This document shows, piece after piece, positions 1 to 8,721 of a DNA stretch of 64,000 bases. The notes under the pieces were generated by a model. The model worked only from the letters and a program-made list of their open reading frames with translations. It was not told the origin of the DNA and searched no databases. The translations under genes were made by a program, and so were the position numbers. Numbering within the stretch: position 1 is the stretch's first letter; each line of letters opens with the position of its first letter. Source of the DNA: Hyphomicrobiales bacterium (lineage in GTDB: Bacteria; Pseudomonadota; Alphaproteobacteria; Rhizobiales; Rhizobiaceae); contig UEGQ01000003.1 of assembly GCA_900466005.1 (NCBI GenBank), forward strand, positions 62,001-126,000. The letters run 5' to 3'.

Positions 1-216
<216 letters not shown>

Positions 217-250
217 CTAAAATCGCAGTCTCGTCTGCGGTTATGTCGCG

Positions 251-280
251 TATATAAGAAGCGGTTTTTCCGACTGCAAG
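251..280 (-). promoter_or_regulatory. RpoH (sigma-32) type promoter of dnaK
   Basis: On the minus strand CTTG (280-277) is followed after 18 bases by CTTATATA (258-251). This fits the alphaproteobacterial heat-shock pattern CTTG - about 17 - CNTATNT. It lies about 110 bp upstream of the dnaK start codon, so transcription would start near 243. The match is seen by eye; RpoH dependence is inferred from the target gene and the motif. Confidence 0.65.
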
Positions 281-400
281 GCTCCAAATCCGCTGTAATC
301 CAGTAAAAAGAACAGATTGGGCGTCATCGGGGGAGGCGGTTTTCGCCGGCGTCGGACGTGGCGGGTGCCGGCCGTCGGGGACCTTGATGCAGCCTGCCGC

Positions 401-2623
401 TCACTGTCCCATGATGATGTCGAGAAGTGTCGTTCGCCGAGTGGTCTGCGGCGGCGTCGCATCCCCGCGGCCTACTTCGCCGGGCGGAATCGGCGCCTGC
501 GGCATCCCCGGGGCATTGCCCTCCGTCGCGGCCGGCGAGACGGGGGCTGCGGGAACGGCGGGATAGCGTTCCTTGGCGGGTGAGAAGACCTCCGAAATGA
601 TCGAGCCGATCGAAAGCGGTTCCGGCTGCTGCATGTCTTGCGGTTCGTAGGGTGCGCCGCAGAGGGGCATCGGCGTCAGACCCGAATGAGCGGCCGTCAT
701 GAACTCGTGCCATGCTTTCGCCGGCAGACCACCGCCCGTTACCTTCTTCATCGACGTTCCGTCGTCGTTTCCGAACCAGACGCCGGTCGTCAGGTTGCCG
801 GTGTAGCCGACAAAAAGCGCATCGCGGAAGGATTGCGTGGTTCCGGTCTTGCCGGCAGCCGGCCAGCCCTTCAGGCGTGCGTTCTTGCCTGTACCGTCCT
901 CGATGACATGCGTCAGCATCATATTCATTGCCGCGACGATCTGCTCGCTGAGAACCTGCGGCGGATTGGCATAGTCATTTTCGTAAAGGATCTTGCCGTC
1001 GGGTGTCGTGATGCGGCGAACCACGTGCGGGGTTGCCTTGTAGCCGCCGTTCATGAAGGGAGCATAGGCCGACGTAAGTTCGAGCAACGACACTTCCGAG
1101 GTTCCGAGCGCGATCGACGCATTCGCCTGCAACTCGGATTCGATGCCGAGGCGATGGGCGACCTTGACCACGTGTTCGGGGCCTATCTCCATCACGAGTT
1201 CGGCGGCGATGGTATTCAGGGAGTTGGCGAGCGCGGAAGTTAACGTGACCGGGCCGCGATACTTCTGGTCATAATTCTCCGGTGTCCACTTGCCGATTCT
1301 GATCGGTGCGTCGTTGCGGACCGATTCCGGCCGCAGTCCGATTTCAAGGGCGGAGACATAAACAAACGGCTTGAAAGCGGACCCCGGCTGACGTTTTGCC
1401 TTGACGGCGCGGTTGAACTGGCTCTCGGCGTAGTCCCTGCCGCCAACGAGAGCGCGGATCGCTCCGGTGCCGTCGATCGAAACCAGGGCCGCCTGGGAAG
1501 CTTTCGACTTTTCGCCGTCACGAGCGAGCGTGTCGACGAGCGCCGCTTCCGCCTTCTTCTCGAGCGACATGTCGATCGTCGTCTCGACGACCAGATCGTC
1601 CTCTACCGTTCCGACCAGCGTGCGCACGTCGTCCATCACCATGTCGGCCACGTACTGGCCGGCACCCGACCAGTAACGCTTCGCGCGGGTAGGTGGCTGC
1701 GACATGGCCGTCTTGATCTCGTCCTCGGTGATGAAACCGGCCTCGCGCATTGCTCCGAGAACGACCTGGGCGCGAGCCTCTGCAGCCTCGGGGTCGCGCG
1801 CGGGCGAGAGCCGGGACGGAGCCTTCAACAATCCCGCCAACAGCGCAGCCTCGCCAAGGTTCACTTCGCGCGCCGACTTGTTGAAATAGCGCCTCGACGC
1901 CGCCTCGACACCATAGGCATTGGAGCCGAAGTAGACGCGGTTCAGGTACATCGCGAGGATCTGGTCCTTGGTGTACGTGTGCTCGAGCCAGAAGGCGAGC
2001 AATACTTCCTGCACCTTCCGCTCGATCGTTCGTTCCGGCGAGAGGAAAAGGTTCTTGGCAAGCTGCTGCGTCAGCGTGGATCCACCCTGGGTCCCGCGTC
2101 CGGGTAGAGCGTTGTTGATGATCGCCCGGACGAGTCCGAAGGGGTCCACGCCGAAATGGGAGTAGAAGCGGCGGTCTTCGATCGCGATCACCGCCTGTGG
2201 AATGTAGGGAGACATGTCCTCGAGCGCGAGCGCCTCGCCGCCGGTCATCCCGCGGTTGGCAATCACCTCACCCTCGACGGAGACGATCTTGATGTTCGGG
2301 GGGCGCTCCGGAATCGACCAGGTGCTCGCGCTCGGCATTCGTGCGCCGTAATAGGCGACAATCCCGGCCAAGCCGATACCGCCCCATAGTCCGAGTACGA
2401 CTGACCAGTAGATTATCCTGCGCAGAAGGCTGCTCAGTCCCCCTTCGCTTCGACGCTTCGGACGAGACCGGGTCGGCTTGCGAGACTTCGGTTTACCACC
2501 GCCGTTCCCGGCAGACGATCCGCGCGTGATGCGGTCACCGGCAGACAGTCGAAAATCATCATCGCCACGCCCTCCTTCGAAGGTCGGCTCAACACGCTCG
2601 TTCGCTCTGCCTCGTCCTGCCAT
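401..2623 (-). CDS. Class A penicillin-binding protein (PBP1A family)
   Basis: A bifunctional peptidoglycan synthase of 740 residues. A basic cytoplasmic tail of about 68 residues is followed by one membrane segment (about 70-92). The glycosyltransferase-51 domain shows EDRRFYSHFGVD at 149-160 and GGSTLTQQ at 180-187. The transpeptidase domain has all three active-site motifs: SAFK with Ser415 and Lys418, SLN at 468-470, and KTGT at 592-595. The C-terminal 70 residues are rich in proline and alanine and lack a recognisable domain. It polymerises lipid II glycan and crosslinks stem peptides in the periplasm. It lies alone on the minus strand upstream of dnaK. A CtrA-type motif is 125 bp before its start, hinting at cell-cycle control (inference). 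The length is slightly short for PBP1A, and the exact paralogue is not certain. Confidence 0.93.
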   Translation of the reverse strand: MAGRGRANERVEPTFEGGRGDDDFRLSAGDRITRGSSAGNGGGKPKSRKPTRSRPKRRSEGGLSSLLRRIIYWSVVLGLWGGIGLAGIVAYYGARMPSASTWSIPERPPNIKIVSVEGEVIANRGMTGGEALALEDMSPYIPQAVIAIEDRRFYSHFGVDPFGLVRAIINNALPGRGTQGGSTLTQQLAKNLFLSPERTIERKVQEVLLAFWLEHTYTKDQILAMYLNRVYFGSNAYGVEAASRRYFNKSAREVNLGEAALLAGLLKAPSRLSPARDPEAAEARAQVVLGAMREAGFITEDEIKTAMSQPPTRAKRYWSGAGQYVADMVMDDVRTLVGTVEDDLVVETTIDMSLEKKAEAALVDTLARDGEKSKASQAALVSIDGTGAIRALVGGRDYAESQFNRAVKAKRQPGSAFKPFVYVSALEIGLRPESVRNDAPIRIGKWTPENYDQKYRGPVTLTSALANSLNTIAAELVMEIGPEHVVKVAHRLGIESELQANASIALGTSEVSLLELTSAYAPFMNGGYKATPHVVRRITTPDGKILYENDYANPPQVLSEQIVAAMNMMLTHVIEDGTGKNARLKGWPAAGKTGTTQSFRDALFVGYTGNLTTGVWFGNDDGTSMKKVTGGGLPAKAWHEFMTAAHSGLTPMPLCGAPYEPQDMQQPEPLSIGSIISEVFSPAKERYPAVPAAPVSPAATEGNAPGMPQAPIPPGEVGRGDATPPQTTRRTTLLDIIMGQ

Positions 2624-2747
2624 TCGCTGTCGGTGGTGCTCCTGATATTGGCGCCGCCGTCATCTGCCCGGGCGTCCTTGCGACCGCGCTGAGGTGAAAT
2701 CGGCACCTTCTGCGATCGCGGCCGCCTTCAACCTTAAATGCGGCGAT

Positions 2748-2762
2748 TTAAGGGGAGGTTAA
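2748..2762. promoter_or_regulatory. CtrA-type motif TTAA-N7-TTAA before the PBP1A gene
   Basis: TTAA at 2748-2751 and TTAA at 2759-2762 are separated by exactly seven bases, the full consensus for the cell-cycle regulator CtrA. The left half also belongs to a perfect inverted repeat, CCTTAAAT (2732-2739) and ATTTAAGG (2746-2753). The site lies 125 bp upstream of the penicillin-binding protein start. Binding is inferred only. Confidence 0.45.
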
Positions 2763-2824
2763 AGAAGGGCCTGACGAATATCTATGTCTTTCAAGGCACT
2801 AGTCGTTCTCGCCGCGTGCCCCGC

Positions 2825-3283
2825 TCACTGGCAGAGATCGGCCCATTCCGCTCCTGTCAGCGCCGTCAGGCGCTGCGGGGCGATCCGAACGGCTGCGTTG
2901 GTCGCACCCGCTGCGGGGACAACCTCGTCGAAGGCCTGAAGCGAAACGTCGCAGAAGATCTTGATCGGCGAGGGCAGCCCGAAGGGGCAGACCCCGCCGA
3001 CCGGATGAGAGGTGGTCGCCAGCACTTCCTCGGCATCGAGCATCCGCGGTTTGACGCCGAAGCGGTCCTTGAACTTGCGATTGTCCAAACGTTTCGTTCC
3101 GGCAGCGACCACGAGCACTGGCTCGGCGCCGATGCGCAGGCAGATCGTCTTGGCGATCTGGTCGGGTTCCACCCCGTGCGCCTCGGCGGCGAGCGCAACA
3201 GTCGCCGAGCTTGCTTCCGTTTCGATGACCGCGATCTCGGGGGCGTGGCGGCTGAAGAAATCTTTGACGGATTGAAGGCTCAT
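2825..3283 (-). CDS. YbaK/ProX-family aminoacyl-tRNA deacylase
   Basis: A 152-residue protein of the YbaK/EbsC/ProX superfamily, which hydrolyses mischarged tRNA in trans (typically Cys-tRNA(Pro) or Ala-tRNA(Pro)). Family hallmarks are visible: a central AKTICLR strand, and the loop TSHPVGGVCPFGLP that forms part of the substrate pocket. The ATG at 3283 was chosen because the protein then begins MSLQSVKDFF like its relatives; an ATG-like start 20 codons upstream would add an unlikely N-terminus. It stands alone on the minus strand, 246 bp downstream of the M20 peptidase. A perfect CtrA-type motif lies 72 bp before the start. Which amino acid it edits cannot be read from the sequence. Confidence 0.85.
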   Translation of the reverse strand: MSLQSVKDFFSRHAPEIAVIETEASSATVALAAEAHGVEPDQIAKTICLRIGAEPVLVVAAGTKRLDNRKFKDRFGVKPRMLDAEEVLATTSHPVGGVCPFGLPSPIKIFCDVSLQAFDEVVPAAGATNAAVRIAPQRLTALTGAEWADLCQ

Positions 3284-3354
3284 TGCAGTTTCCAGAACAA
3301 TCGACGTGACATCAATAAAGCGTAGGCAGTGCCGAGCATTCAAGATCGCTCGTG

Positions 3355-3369
3355 TTAACCATATGTTAA
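3355..3369. promoter_or_regulatory. CtrA-type motif TTAA-N7-TTAA before the YbaK-family gene
   Basis: TTAACCATATGTTAA reads TTAA, seven bases, TTAA, and its left part is also TTAACCAT, the preferred CtrA half-site in Caulobacter. Flanking bases extend it to GTTAAC...GTTAAC, a near-palindrome. It sits 72 bp upstream of the deacylase start in an intergenic region. Function is inferred. Confidence 0.5.
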
Positions 3370-3494
3370 CCTCAAGGCGACAGCATCGGGGTCATGAGGT
3401 CGGTCGGCGCAAATTGAACGCGCCGAGAAGCGAGACATCACCCATTTCCGGTCCTGACCACGGATGTACTGGCAGGACCGATGAAATGGAAGGA

Positions 3495-3517
3495 AAGGTC
3501 GGGTCGTCCCCGGCCTT
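3495..3517 (-). terminator. Possible weak terminator after the M20 peptidase gene
   Basis: A nine-pair stem (one G-U) formed by 3495-3503 and 3509-3517 lies just past the peptidase stop codon. On the minus strand only a mixed TTTCCTTCC tract follows; a better T-run follows on the plus strand. The assignment is therefore weak. Confidence 0.3.
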
Positions 3518-3529
3518 TTGCTTTTTCGG

Positions 3530-4927
3530 CTACCTCGTACCCTTCGCGAGCGCGTCCAGAATGCGGATCCACGACCGGATGCCCTTGTGGAAGGACTTGA
3601 GGTCGTACTTCTCGTTGGGCGAGTGGATGCGGTCGTCGGTCAGCCCATAGCCGACCAGTAGCGAATCCATTCCGAGCATCTTCTGGAAATCGCCGACGAT
3701 CGGGATAGAGCCACCCATGCCGATGACCACGGCCGGCTTCGGCCATTCTTCCGACAGTGCATTTTTCGCCTTCGTCAACACCGGCGAATCGTACGAGAGC
3801 TGGATTGCCGGCGAACCGCCATGCTCATGGAATTCGACCGAGCAGTCCGCCGGGATCTTCGAGCGGACATAGGCACGGAAGCTTTCGCGGATCTTTGCCG
3901 GATCCTGGTCTCCGACGAGCCGGAAGGAAACCTTGGCCGAGGCCTTCGCCGCAATAACCGTCTTGAAGCCTTCACCGGTATAGCCACCGGTGATTCCGTT
4001 GACTTCGGCCGTCGGGCGCGCCCAGGTCAACTCCAGCACGGAGCGGCCTTTCTCCCCCGCCGGGACCGAAAGCCCGACCTGGCCGAGGAAGTTTTCGGCC
4101 GTGCGTCCGAGGGTCTCCCACGAGGCCTTGATGTTGGCGGGCGTTTCTTCGACGCCGTCGTAGAAACCGGGCAACGTCACCCGGCCCGTTTCGTCATGCA
4201 GGCCCGCAAGCACGTCAACGAGAATGTGAATCGGGTTTGCCGCGGCACCTCCGAAGAGCCCGGAATGAAGGTCGCGGTCCGCGGCGGAAACGACGATCTC
4301 CTCTCCGACGAGCCCGCGAAGCGCCGCGGCGATCGCCGGCGTTTCACCGTCCCACATGCTGGTGTCGCAGACGAGCGCGAAGTCGGCCTTCAGTTCGTCG
4401 GCATTCGCGGCGAGGAACGGCTTCAGCGAAGGAGATCCCGATTCCTCTTCGCCCTCGAAAAGAATGGTGATGCGGACCGGGAGCGTCCCGTTGATCTCTT
4501 TATAGGCTCTGCATGCCTCCACAAAGGTCAGCAACTGCCCCTTGTCGTCCGAGGTGCCGCGACCGGTGATCACCTTGCGGCCGGCTTCGATCTCCTTGAT
4601 CGCCGGTTCGAAAGGATCGTTTTCCCACAGATGGAGTGGGTCGACGGGCTGGACGTCGTAATGTCCGTAGAACAGGGCGTGCGGTGCATCCGGTGACCCC
4701 GCCGCGTGATGCGCCACCACCATCGGATGGCCGGGCGTGTCCCGGACCGAGGCGTCGAAGCCGAGCGCCGTCAGTTCGCGCACGAGCCATTCCGCCGCCT
4801 TGCGGCAATCCGCCTTGTAGGCAGGGTCGGTCGAAATCGATTTGATTCTGACGAGATCGAAAAGCCTGTCGAGGCTCTGGGGAAGCACCTTGTCGGCGCA
4901 GTCGAGTACGGCGGAAATGTCGCTCAT
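3530..4927 (-). CDS. M20-family metallopeptidase (dipeptidase/deacylase-like)
   Basis: A 465-residue cytoplasmic zinc hydrolase of the M20 family, with the catalytic lid domain in the middle third. Likely metal ligands and catalytic residues are visible: His89 and Asp91 in GHYDVQP, Asp127/128 in GTSDDKG, the EGEEES cluster near 158-163, Asp188 in VCDTS, His221 in DLHSG, and a C-terminal His in DDRIHSPNEK. The size and SDDKG motif resemble carnosinase/dapE-like dipeptidases. The ATG at 4927 follows an AGGACAGG ribosome site; a tandem ATG three bases upstream is equally possible, and a longer open frame to 5125 overlaps the terminator of the small RNA and is unlikely. It is monocistronic. Substrate is unknown. 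Confidence 0.88.
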   Translation of the reverse strand: MSDISAVLDCADKVLPQSLDRLFDLVRIKSISTDPAYKADCRKAAEWLVRELTALGFDASVRDTPGHPMVVAHHAAGSPDAPHALFYGHYDVQPVDPLHLWENDPFEPAIKEIEAGRKVITGRGTSDDKGQLLTFVEACRAYKEINGTLPVRITILFEGEEESGSPSLKPFLAANADELKADFALVCDTSMWDGETPAIAAALRGLVGEEIVVSAADRDLHSGLFGGAAANPIHILVDVLAGLHDETGRVTLPGFYDGVEETPANIKASWETLGRTAENFLGQVGLSVPAGEKGRSVLELTWARPTAEVNGITGGYTGEGFKTVIAAKASAKVSFRLVGDQDPAKIRESFRAYVRSKIPADCSVEFHEHGGSPAIQLSYDSPVLTKAKNALSEEWPKPAVVIGMGGSIPIVGDFQKMLGMDSLLVGYGLTDDRIHSPNEKYDLKSFHKGIRSWIRILDALAKGTR

Positions 4928-5029
4928 CATCCTGTCCTGTCGTTTGAATCGGGCGGACGATAGCCGAAACCATGTCGGGTGACGAGGCTGGCAGACGACA
5001 AATTGATGTGTGGAACGATGATCATCGGC

Positions 5030-5073
5030 AAAAGCAAAGCCGCCGTGGCTTGGAGGAGGGGCCACGGCGGCTT
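5030..5073 (-). terminator. Rho-independent terminator of the small RNA
   Basis: A 12-13 bp perfect stem (AGCCGCCGTGGC at 5038-5049 with its complement at 5061-5072), an 11-base loop, then TTTGCTTTT on the minus strand. It is the strongest intrinsic terminator in the first 10 kb. It would also stop read-through from the small membrane protein gene upstream. Confidence 0.8.
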
Positions 5074-5182
5074 CGCCGAAAAGCTGGGACAAAGGCCCGG
5101 AGAGGGGGATAAGGCCTTTGCCCAAGTCTGAAGCGGCGGGGGACGGGCCTCTTTCAGACTACGGCGTGATCAGTCGCCGATG
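5030..5182 (-). ncRNA. Probable trans-acting small RNA (alpha-r7/Smr7C-like)
   Basis: No protein fits this interval between the M20 gene and the small membrane protein gene. The minus strand folds into three hairpins: arms 5125-5132/5153-5160 (8 bp), 5086-5097/5113-5123, and a terminator hairpin 5038-5049/5061-5072 (12-13 bp) followed by TTTGCTTTT. Loops two and three are pyrimidine-rich (CCCCCTCTCC and CCCTCCTCC), able to pair with Shine-Dalgarno sequences. A promoter-like CTTGAA - 17 - TCATCT lies just upstream, giving a transcript near 150 nt. Size, three-hairpin layout and position near polA agree with my recollection of the rhizobial alpha-r7 (Smr7C) family; that family link is unverified here. 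Targets are unknown. Confidence 0.72.
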
Positions 5183-5188
5183 ACCAAG

Positions 5189-5217
5189 AGATGAGATGCC
5201 GAATGCGGCTTTTCAAG
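5189..5217 (-). promoter_or_regulatory. Candidate sigma-70 promoter of the small RNA
   Basis: On the minus strand CTTGAA (5217-5212) is separated by 17 bases from TCATCT (5194-5189). The -35 matches the rhizobial CTTGAC form well; the -10 is a weak match to CTATAT. The start would fall near 5182. Confidence 0.4.
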
Positions 5218-5247
5218 GGAATGCTGGATTACAAATTTGTAAGATTC

Positions 5248-5625
5248 TCAGGAAGGCCGTTCGGGCTTGCGCCGCCTGTAGAGAAGGAACCCGATCTCGA
5301 TCGTGGCCATCATGCCCATCGCGACCACAAAGCCACGCAAGGTGGCGTCCAGCGGCGCGTCCGGTCTGAAACTGACGAAAGCAATCAAGGCCCCGAACAA
5401 GACGGCGTTCAGGAGCTTGAATTCGATCCACGTCGCCAGGCTGCGTGTCGCGTCATGCCCTTCCGGAAAACGGGCACGAAGTCCCTCCAGTGAGAGCAGG
5501 TACATTCCGCTGCCGAGAAACTTCAGGAAGATGAGCGATGCAGAGTCTTCCTGCATCCACGATGCGCCTGCCATCAGCAACATGAACAGGCCATAGAAGA
5601 TGTAAGCCCTGATAATCTGATTCAT
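5248..5625 (-). CDS. Small integral membrane protein, unknown function
   Basis: A 125-residue hypothetical protein. Hydrophobic segments near residues 6-21, 30-46, 70-87 and 98-115 suggest four membrane helices, ending in a short basic tail (YRRRKPERPS) likely on the cytoplasmic side. No catalytic motif or family was recognised. The ATG at 5625 was chosen because upstream in-frame sequence is antisense to polA. It is transcribed divergently from polA, with about 100 bp between the starts, and is followed by the small RNA on the same strand. Codon use looks like its neighbours. Confidence 0.75.
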   Translation of the reverse strand: MNQIIRAYIFYGLFMLLMAGASWMQEDSASLIFLKFLGSGMYLLSLEGLRARFPEGHDATRSLATWIEFKLLNAVLFGALIAFVSFRPDAPLDATLRGFVVAMGMMATIEIGFLLYRRRKPERPS

Positions 5626-5727
5626 CGTCTTTCCATCGGAATGCGGCGGCCTGCCGCCGATCCAGAATAGGCGAGGTTCAACAAACTGCAATGGACCTTT
5701 GTGGCCTCGCAGGCTATCCATGCGTCT

Positions 5728-8715
5728 ATGAAAAAAGGCGATCATCTCTTCCTCGTTGACGGTTCGGGTTTCATCTTCAGGGCGTTCCACGCCCTGCCGC
5801 CGCTCACCCGAAAATCGGACGGCCTGCCGGTGGGCGCAGTCGCCGGCTTCTGCAACATGCTCTGGAAGCTGTTGACGGATGCGCGCGATACCTCCGTAGG
5901 CGTGACGCCCACCCATTTCGCCGTTGTTTTCGACTATTCCTCCAAGACGTTTCGCAAGGAGCTCTACGACGCTTACAAGGCGAACCGCTCGGCGCCGCCG
6001 GAGGAGCTGGTGCCGCAGTTCGGATTGATTCGCGAGGCGACTCGTGCCTTCAACCTTCCCTGCATCGAAAAGGAAGGTTTCGAGGCCGACGACATCATCG
6101 CGACCTATTCGCGTCAGGCCGAGGCCGTCGGTGCCGACGTAACGATCATCTCTTCCGACAAGGATCTGATGCAGCTCGTGACGCCCAACGTCCACATGTA
6201 CGACAGCATGAAGGACAAGCAGATCGGCATCGCGGATGTCATCGAGAAGTGGGGCGTGCCGCCTGAGAAGATGATCGACCTGCAGGCGTTGACCGGCGAT
6301 TCGACGGACAACATTCCAGGCATCCCCGGAATCGGGCCGAAGACGGCCGCCCAGCTGCTCGAAGAGTATGGTGATCTCGATACGCTGCTTGCGAGGGCCG
6401 GCGAGATCAAGCAGGTGAAGCGGCGCGAGAACATCGTCGCAAATGCAGATCTGGCGCGGCTTTCGCGCACGCTCGTCACCCTTCGTACCGACGTGTCTCT
6501 TGATGTGCCGCTGGATCAATTGGTGCTCGAAAACCAGAACGGCCCTCTGCTCATCGGCTTTCTCAAGACGATGGAGTTCAATACCCTGACCCGTCGCGTG
6601 GCGGAGGCTTGCGGCTGCGATGCAAGCGCGATCGAACCGGCGCCCGTGAGGATTGAGTGGGGTTCGACCGCACACGGACCTGATCTCGACGCCGGCGAAC
6701 TGCCGGCTGAGGACGGAGCCGCGGCCGTTGCGTCCCCCGTCGCGGGTCCGGCAATCGCATCGGCCGCCGTTCCCAGCGGCCCGACGCCTGCCGATCTTGC
6801 TAAAGTCCGCGCGGACACTTTCCACGGGAAGACGATCGATATCGGCGGCTACCAGACGATTCGTGATCTGCCGACGCTGGCGACATGGATTGCGGCTGCA
6901 CGCGAAACCGGCCTCGTTGCCTTCGACACGGAGACGACCTCGCTCGACCCGATGCTTGCCGAACTCGTCGGCTTCTCACTGGCGATTGCCGACAACGCGC
7001 ACTCCGCTGGGTCAACGGCGATCCGTGCGGCTTATGTACCGCTTGCCCACAAGACGGGGGTCGGCGATCTGCTGGGCGGCGGCCACGCCGATGGACAGAT
7101 TCCGATGGCCGAGGCACTCGCCGCCCTCAAGACGTTGTTGGAAGACCGCTCGGTCCTCAAGGTCGGCCAGAACCTCAAATACGACTACCTGCTGATGAAG
7201 CGGCACGGGATCGTCATCGAGAGCTTCGACGATACGATGCTGATCTCCTACGTCCTCGAGGCGGGCCGCACCAATCACGGAATGGACGCGCTGTCCGAAC
7301 GTTGGCTCGGCCACACGCCGATTGCCTACAAGGATGTCGCCGGCTCAGGAAAGTCGTCGGTGACCTTCGACCTGATCGACATCGACAGGGCGACCGCCTA
7401 TGCGGCGGAGGATGCGGACGTCACCTTGCGGCTCTGGATGGTGCTGAAGCCGCGGCTCGCCGCCGATGGCCTGACCAAGGTCTACGAACGGCTGGAGCGG
7501 CCGCTTGTCCCGGTCCTCGCCCGGATGGAAGAGCGCGGCATTACCGTCGATCGCCAAATCCTCTCGCGCCTCTCCGGCGAGCTTGCACAGAAGGCGGCGG
7601 CTTACGAAGCCGAGATTTATGAACTTGCCGGCGAGCGTTTCAACATCGGTTCGCCCAAGCAGCTCGGCGACATTTTGTTCGGCAAGATGGGTTTGCCCGG
7701 TGGGTCTAAGACAAAGACCGGCCAGTGGTCGACCTCCGCGCAGGTGCTGGAGGACCTGGCCGCGGCCGGCGTCGAACTACCGCGCAAGATCGTCGACTGG
7801 CGCCAGCTTACCAAGCTCAAGTCCACCTACACGGATGCGTTGCCCGGCTACGTGCGTCCGCAGACGAAGCGTGTGCATACGTGCTACTCGCTCGCCTCCA
7901 CCACCACGGGCCGACTTTCGTCGTCCGAGCCCAATCTGCAGAACATTCCCGTCCGCACTGCGGAAGGCCGGAAGATACGCACCGCCTTCATTTCGACGCC
8001 AGGTCATCGGCTCCTTTCGGCTGACTACAGCCAGATCGAGCTTCGGGTACTTGCCCATGTCGCCGACATCCCGCAATTGCGTCAGGCGTTCGCCGACGGC
8101 GTGGATATTCATGCGATGACCGCTTCGGAAATGTTCGGTGTTCCCGTCGAAGGCATGCCGGCCGAGGTGCGTCGGCGCGCGAAGGCGATCAACTTCGGCA
8201 TCATCTACGGCATCTCCGCCTTCGGCCTCGCCAACCAGCTCGGCATCGAGCGCTCGGAGGCAGGTGAGTACATCAAGAAGTATTTCGAGCGCTTCCCCGG
8301 CATCAGGGACTACATGGAATCGACAAAGGCCTATGCCCGCGAGCATGGTTATGTCGAGACGATCTTCGGTCGACGCGCGCATTACCCGGAGATCAAGTCC
8401 TCCAATCCCCAGGTTCGCTCATTCAACGAGCGCGCCGCGATCAACGCGCCGATTCAGGGATCGGCTGCCGATATCATCCGCCGCGCGATGATCAAGGTCG
8501 AGCCGGCGCTCGCGGCCGCAGGGTTTGCAGAGCGGGTGCGCATGCTGCTGCAGGTGCATGACGAATTGATCTTCGAAGTCGAAGAAGAAGCGGTCACCGG
8601 CGCAATGCCGCTGATCGTCTCCGTGATGGAGCAAGCGGCCATGCCGGCGATTTCGATGAAGGTGCCGTTGAAGGTCGACGCCCGTGCGGCGACCAACTGG
8701 GACGAAGCGCACTGA
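5728..8715 (+). CDS. polA: DNA polymerase I
   Basis: A 995-residue DNA polymerase I for gap filling and primer removal. All three domains look intact. The N-terminal 5'-nuclease (about 1-290) carries EADDIIATY and the GIPGIGPKTAAQLL helix-hairpin-helix. The 3'-5' exonuclease keeps DTET (Asp400, Glu402), NLKYD and YAAEDAD, so proofreading should be active. The polymerase has motif A DYSQIE (Asp766), motif B RRAKAINFGIIYG and motif C VHDE (Asp945). A proline/alanine-rich linker of about 40 residues separates nuclease and exonuclease. I chose ATG 5728 (MKKGDHLFLVDGSG), as in relatives; a GTG at 5701 is in frame but lacks a better ribosome site. The stop lies 6 bp from the convergent pcaQ stop, the border between core genes and the catabolic block. 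Confidence 0.97.
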   Translation: MKKGDHLFLVDGSGFIFRAFHALPPLTRKSDGLPVGAVAGFCNMLWKLLTDARDTSVGVTPTHFAVVFDYSSKTFRKELYDAYKANRSAPPEELVPQFGLIREATRAFNLPCIEKEGFEADDIIATYSRQAEAVGADVTIISSDKDLMQLVTPNVHMYDSMKDKQIGIADVIEKWGVPPEKMIDLQALTGDSTDNIPGIPGIGPKTAAQLLEEYGDLDTLLARAGEIKQVKRRENIVANADLARLSRTLVTLRTDVSLDVPLDQLVLENQNGPLLIGFLKTMEFNTLTRRVAEACGCDASAIEPAPVRIEWGSTAHGPDLDAGELPAEDGAAAVASPVAGPAIASAAVPSGPTPADLAKVRADTFHGKTIDIGGYQTIRDLPTLATWIAAARETGLVAFDTETTSLDPMLAELVGFSLAIADNAHSAGSTAIRAAYVPLAHKTGVGDLLGGGHADGQIPMAEALAALKTLLEDRSVLKVGQNLKYDYLLMKRHGIVIESFDDTMLISYVLEAGRTNHGMDALSERWLGHTPIAYKDVAGSGKSSVTFDLIDIDRATAYAAEDADVTLRLWMVLKPRLAADGLTKVYERLERPLVPVLARMEERGITVDRQILSRLSGELAQKAAAYEAEIYELAGERFNIGSPKQLGDILFGKMGLPGGSKTKTGQWSTSAQVLEDLAAAGVELPRKIVDWRQLTKLKSTYTDALPGYVRPQTKRVHTCYSLASTTTGRLSSSEPNLQNIPVRTAEGRKIRTAFISTPGHRLLSADYSQIELRVLAHVADIPQLRQAFADGVDIHAMTASEMFGVPVEGMPAEVRRRAKAINFGIIYGISAFGLANQLGIERSEAGEYIKKYFERFPGIRDYMESTKAYAREHGYVETIFGRRAHYPEIKSSNPQVRSFNERAAINAPIQGSAADIIRRAMIKVEPALAAAGFAERVRMLLQVHDELIFEVEEEAVTGAMPLIVSVMEQAAMPAISMKVPLKVDARAATNWDEAH

Positions 8716-8721
8716 GCGGCG

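Noticed and set aside
5248..6825. 525-codon open frame on the minus strand through polA
   Set aside because: Most of it is antisense to the intact polA gene; only the last 125 codons look like a protein with membrane helices and an ATG. High GC creates such long antisense frames.
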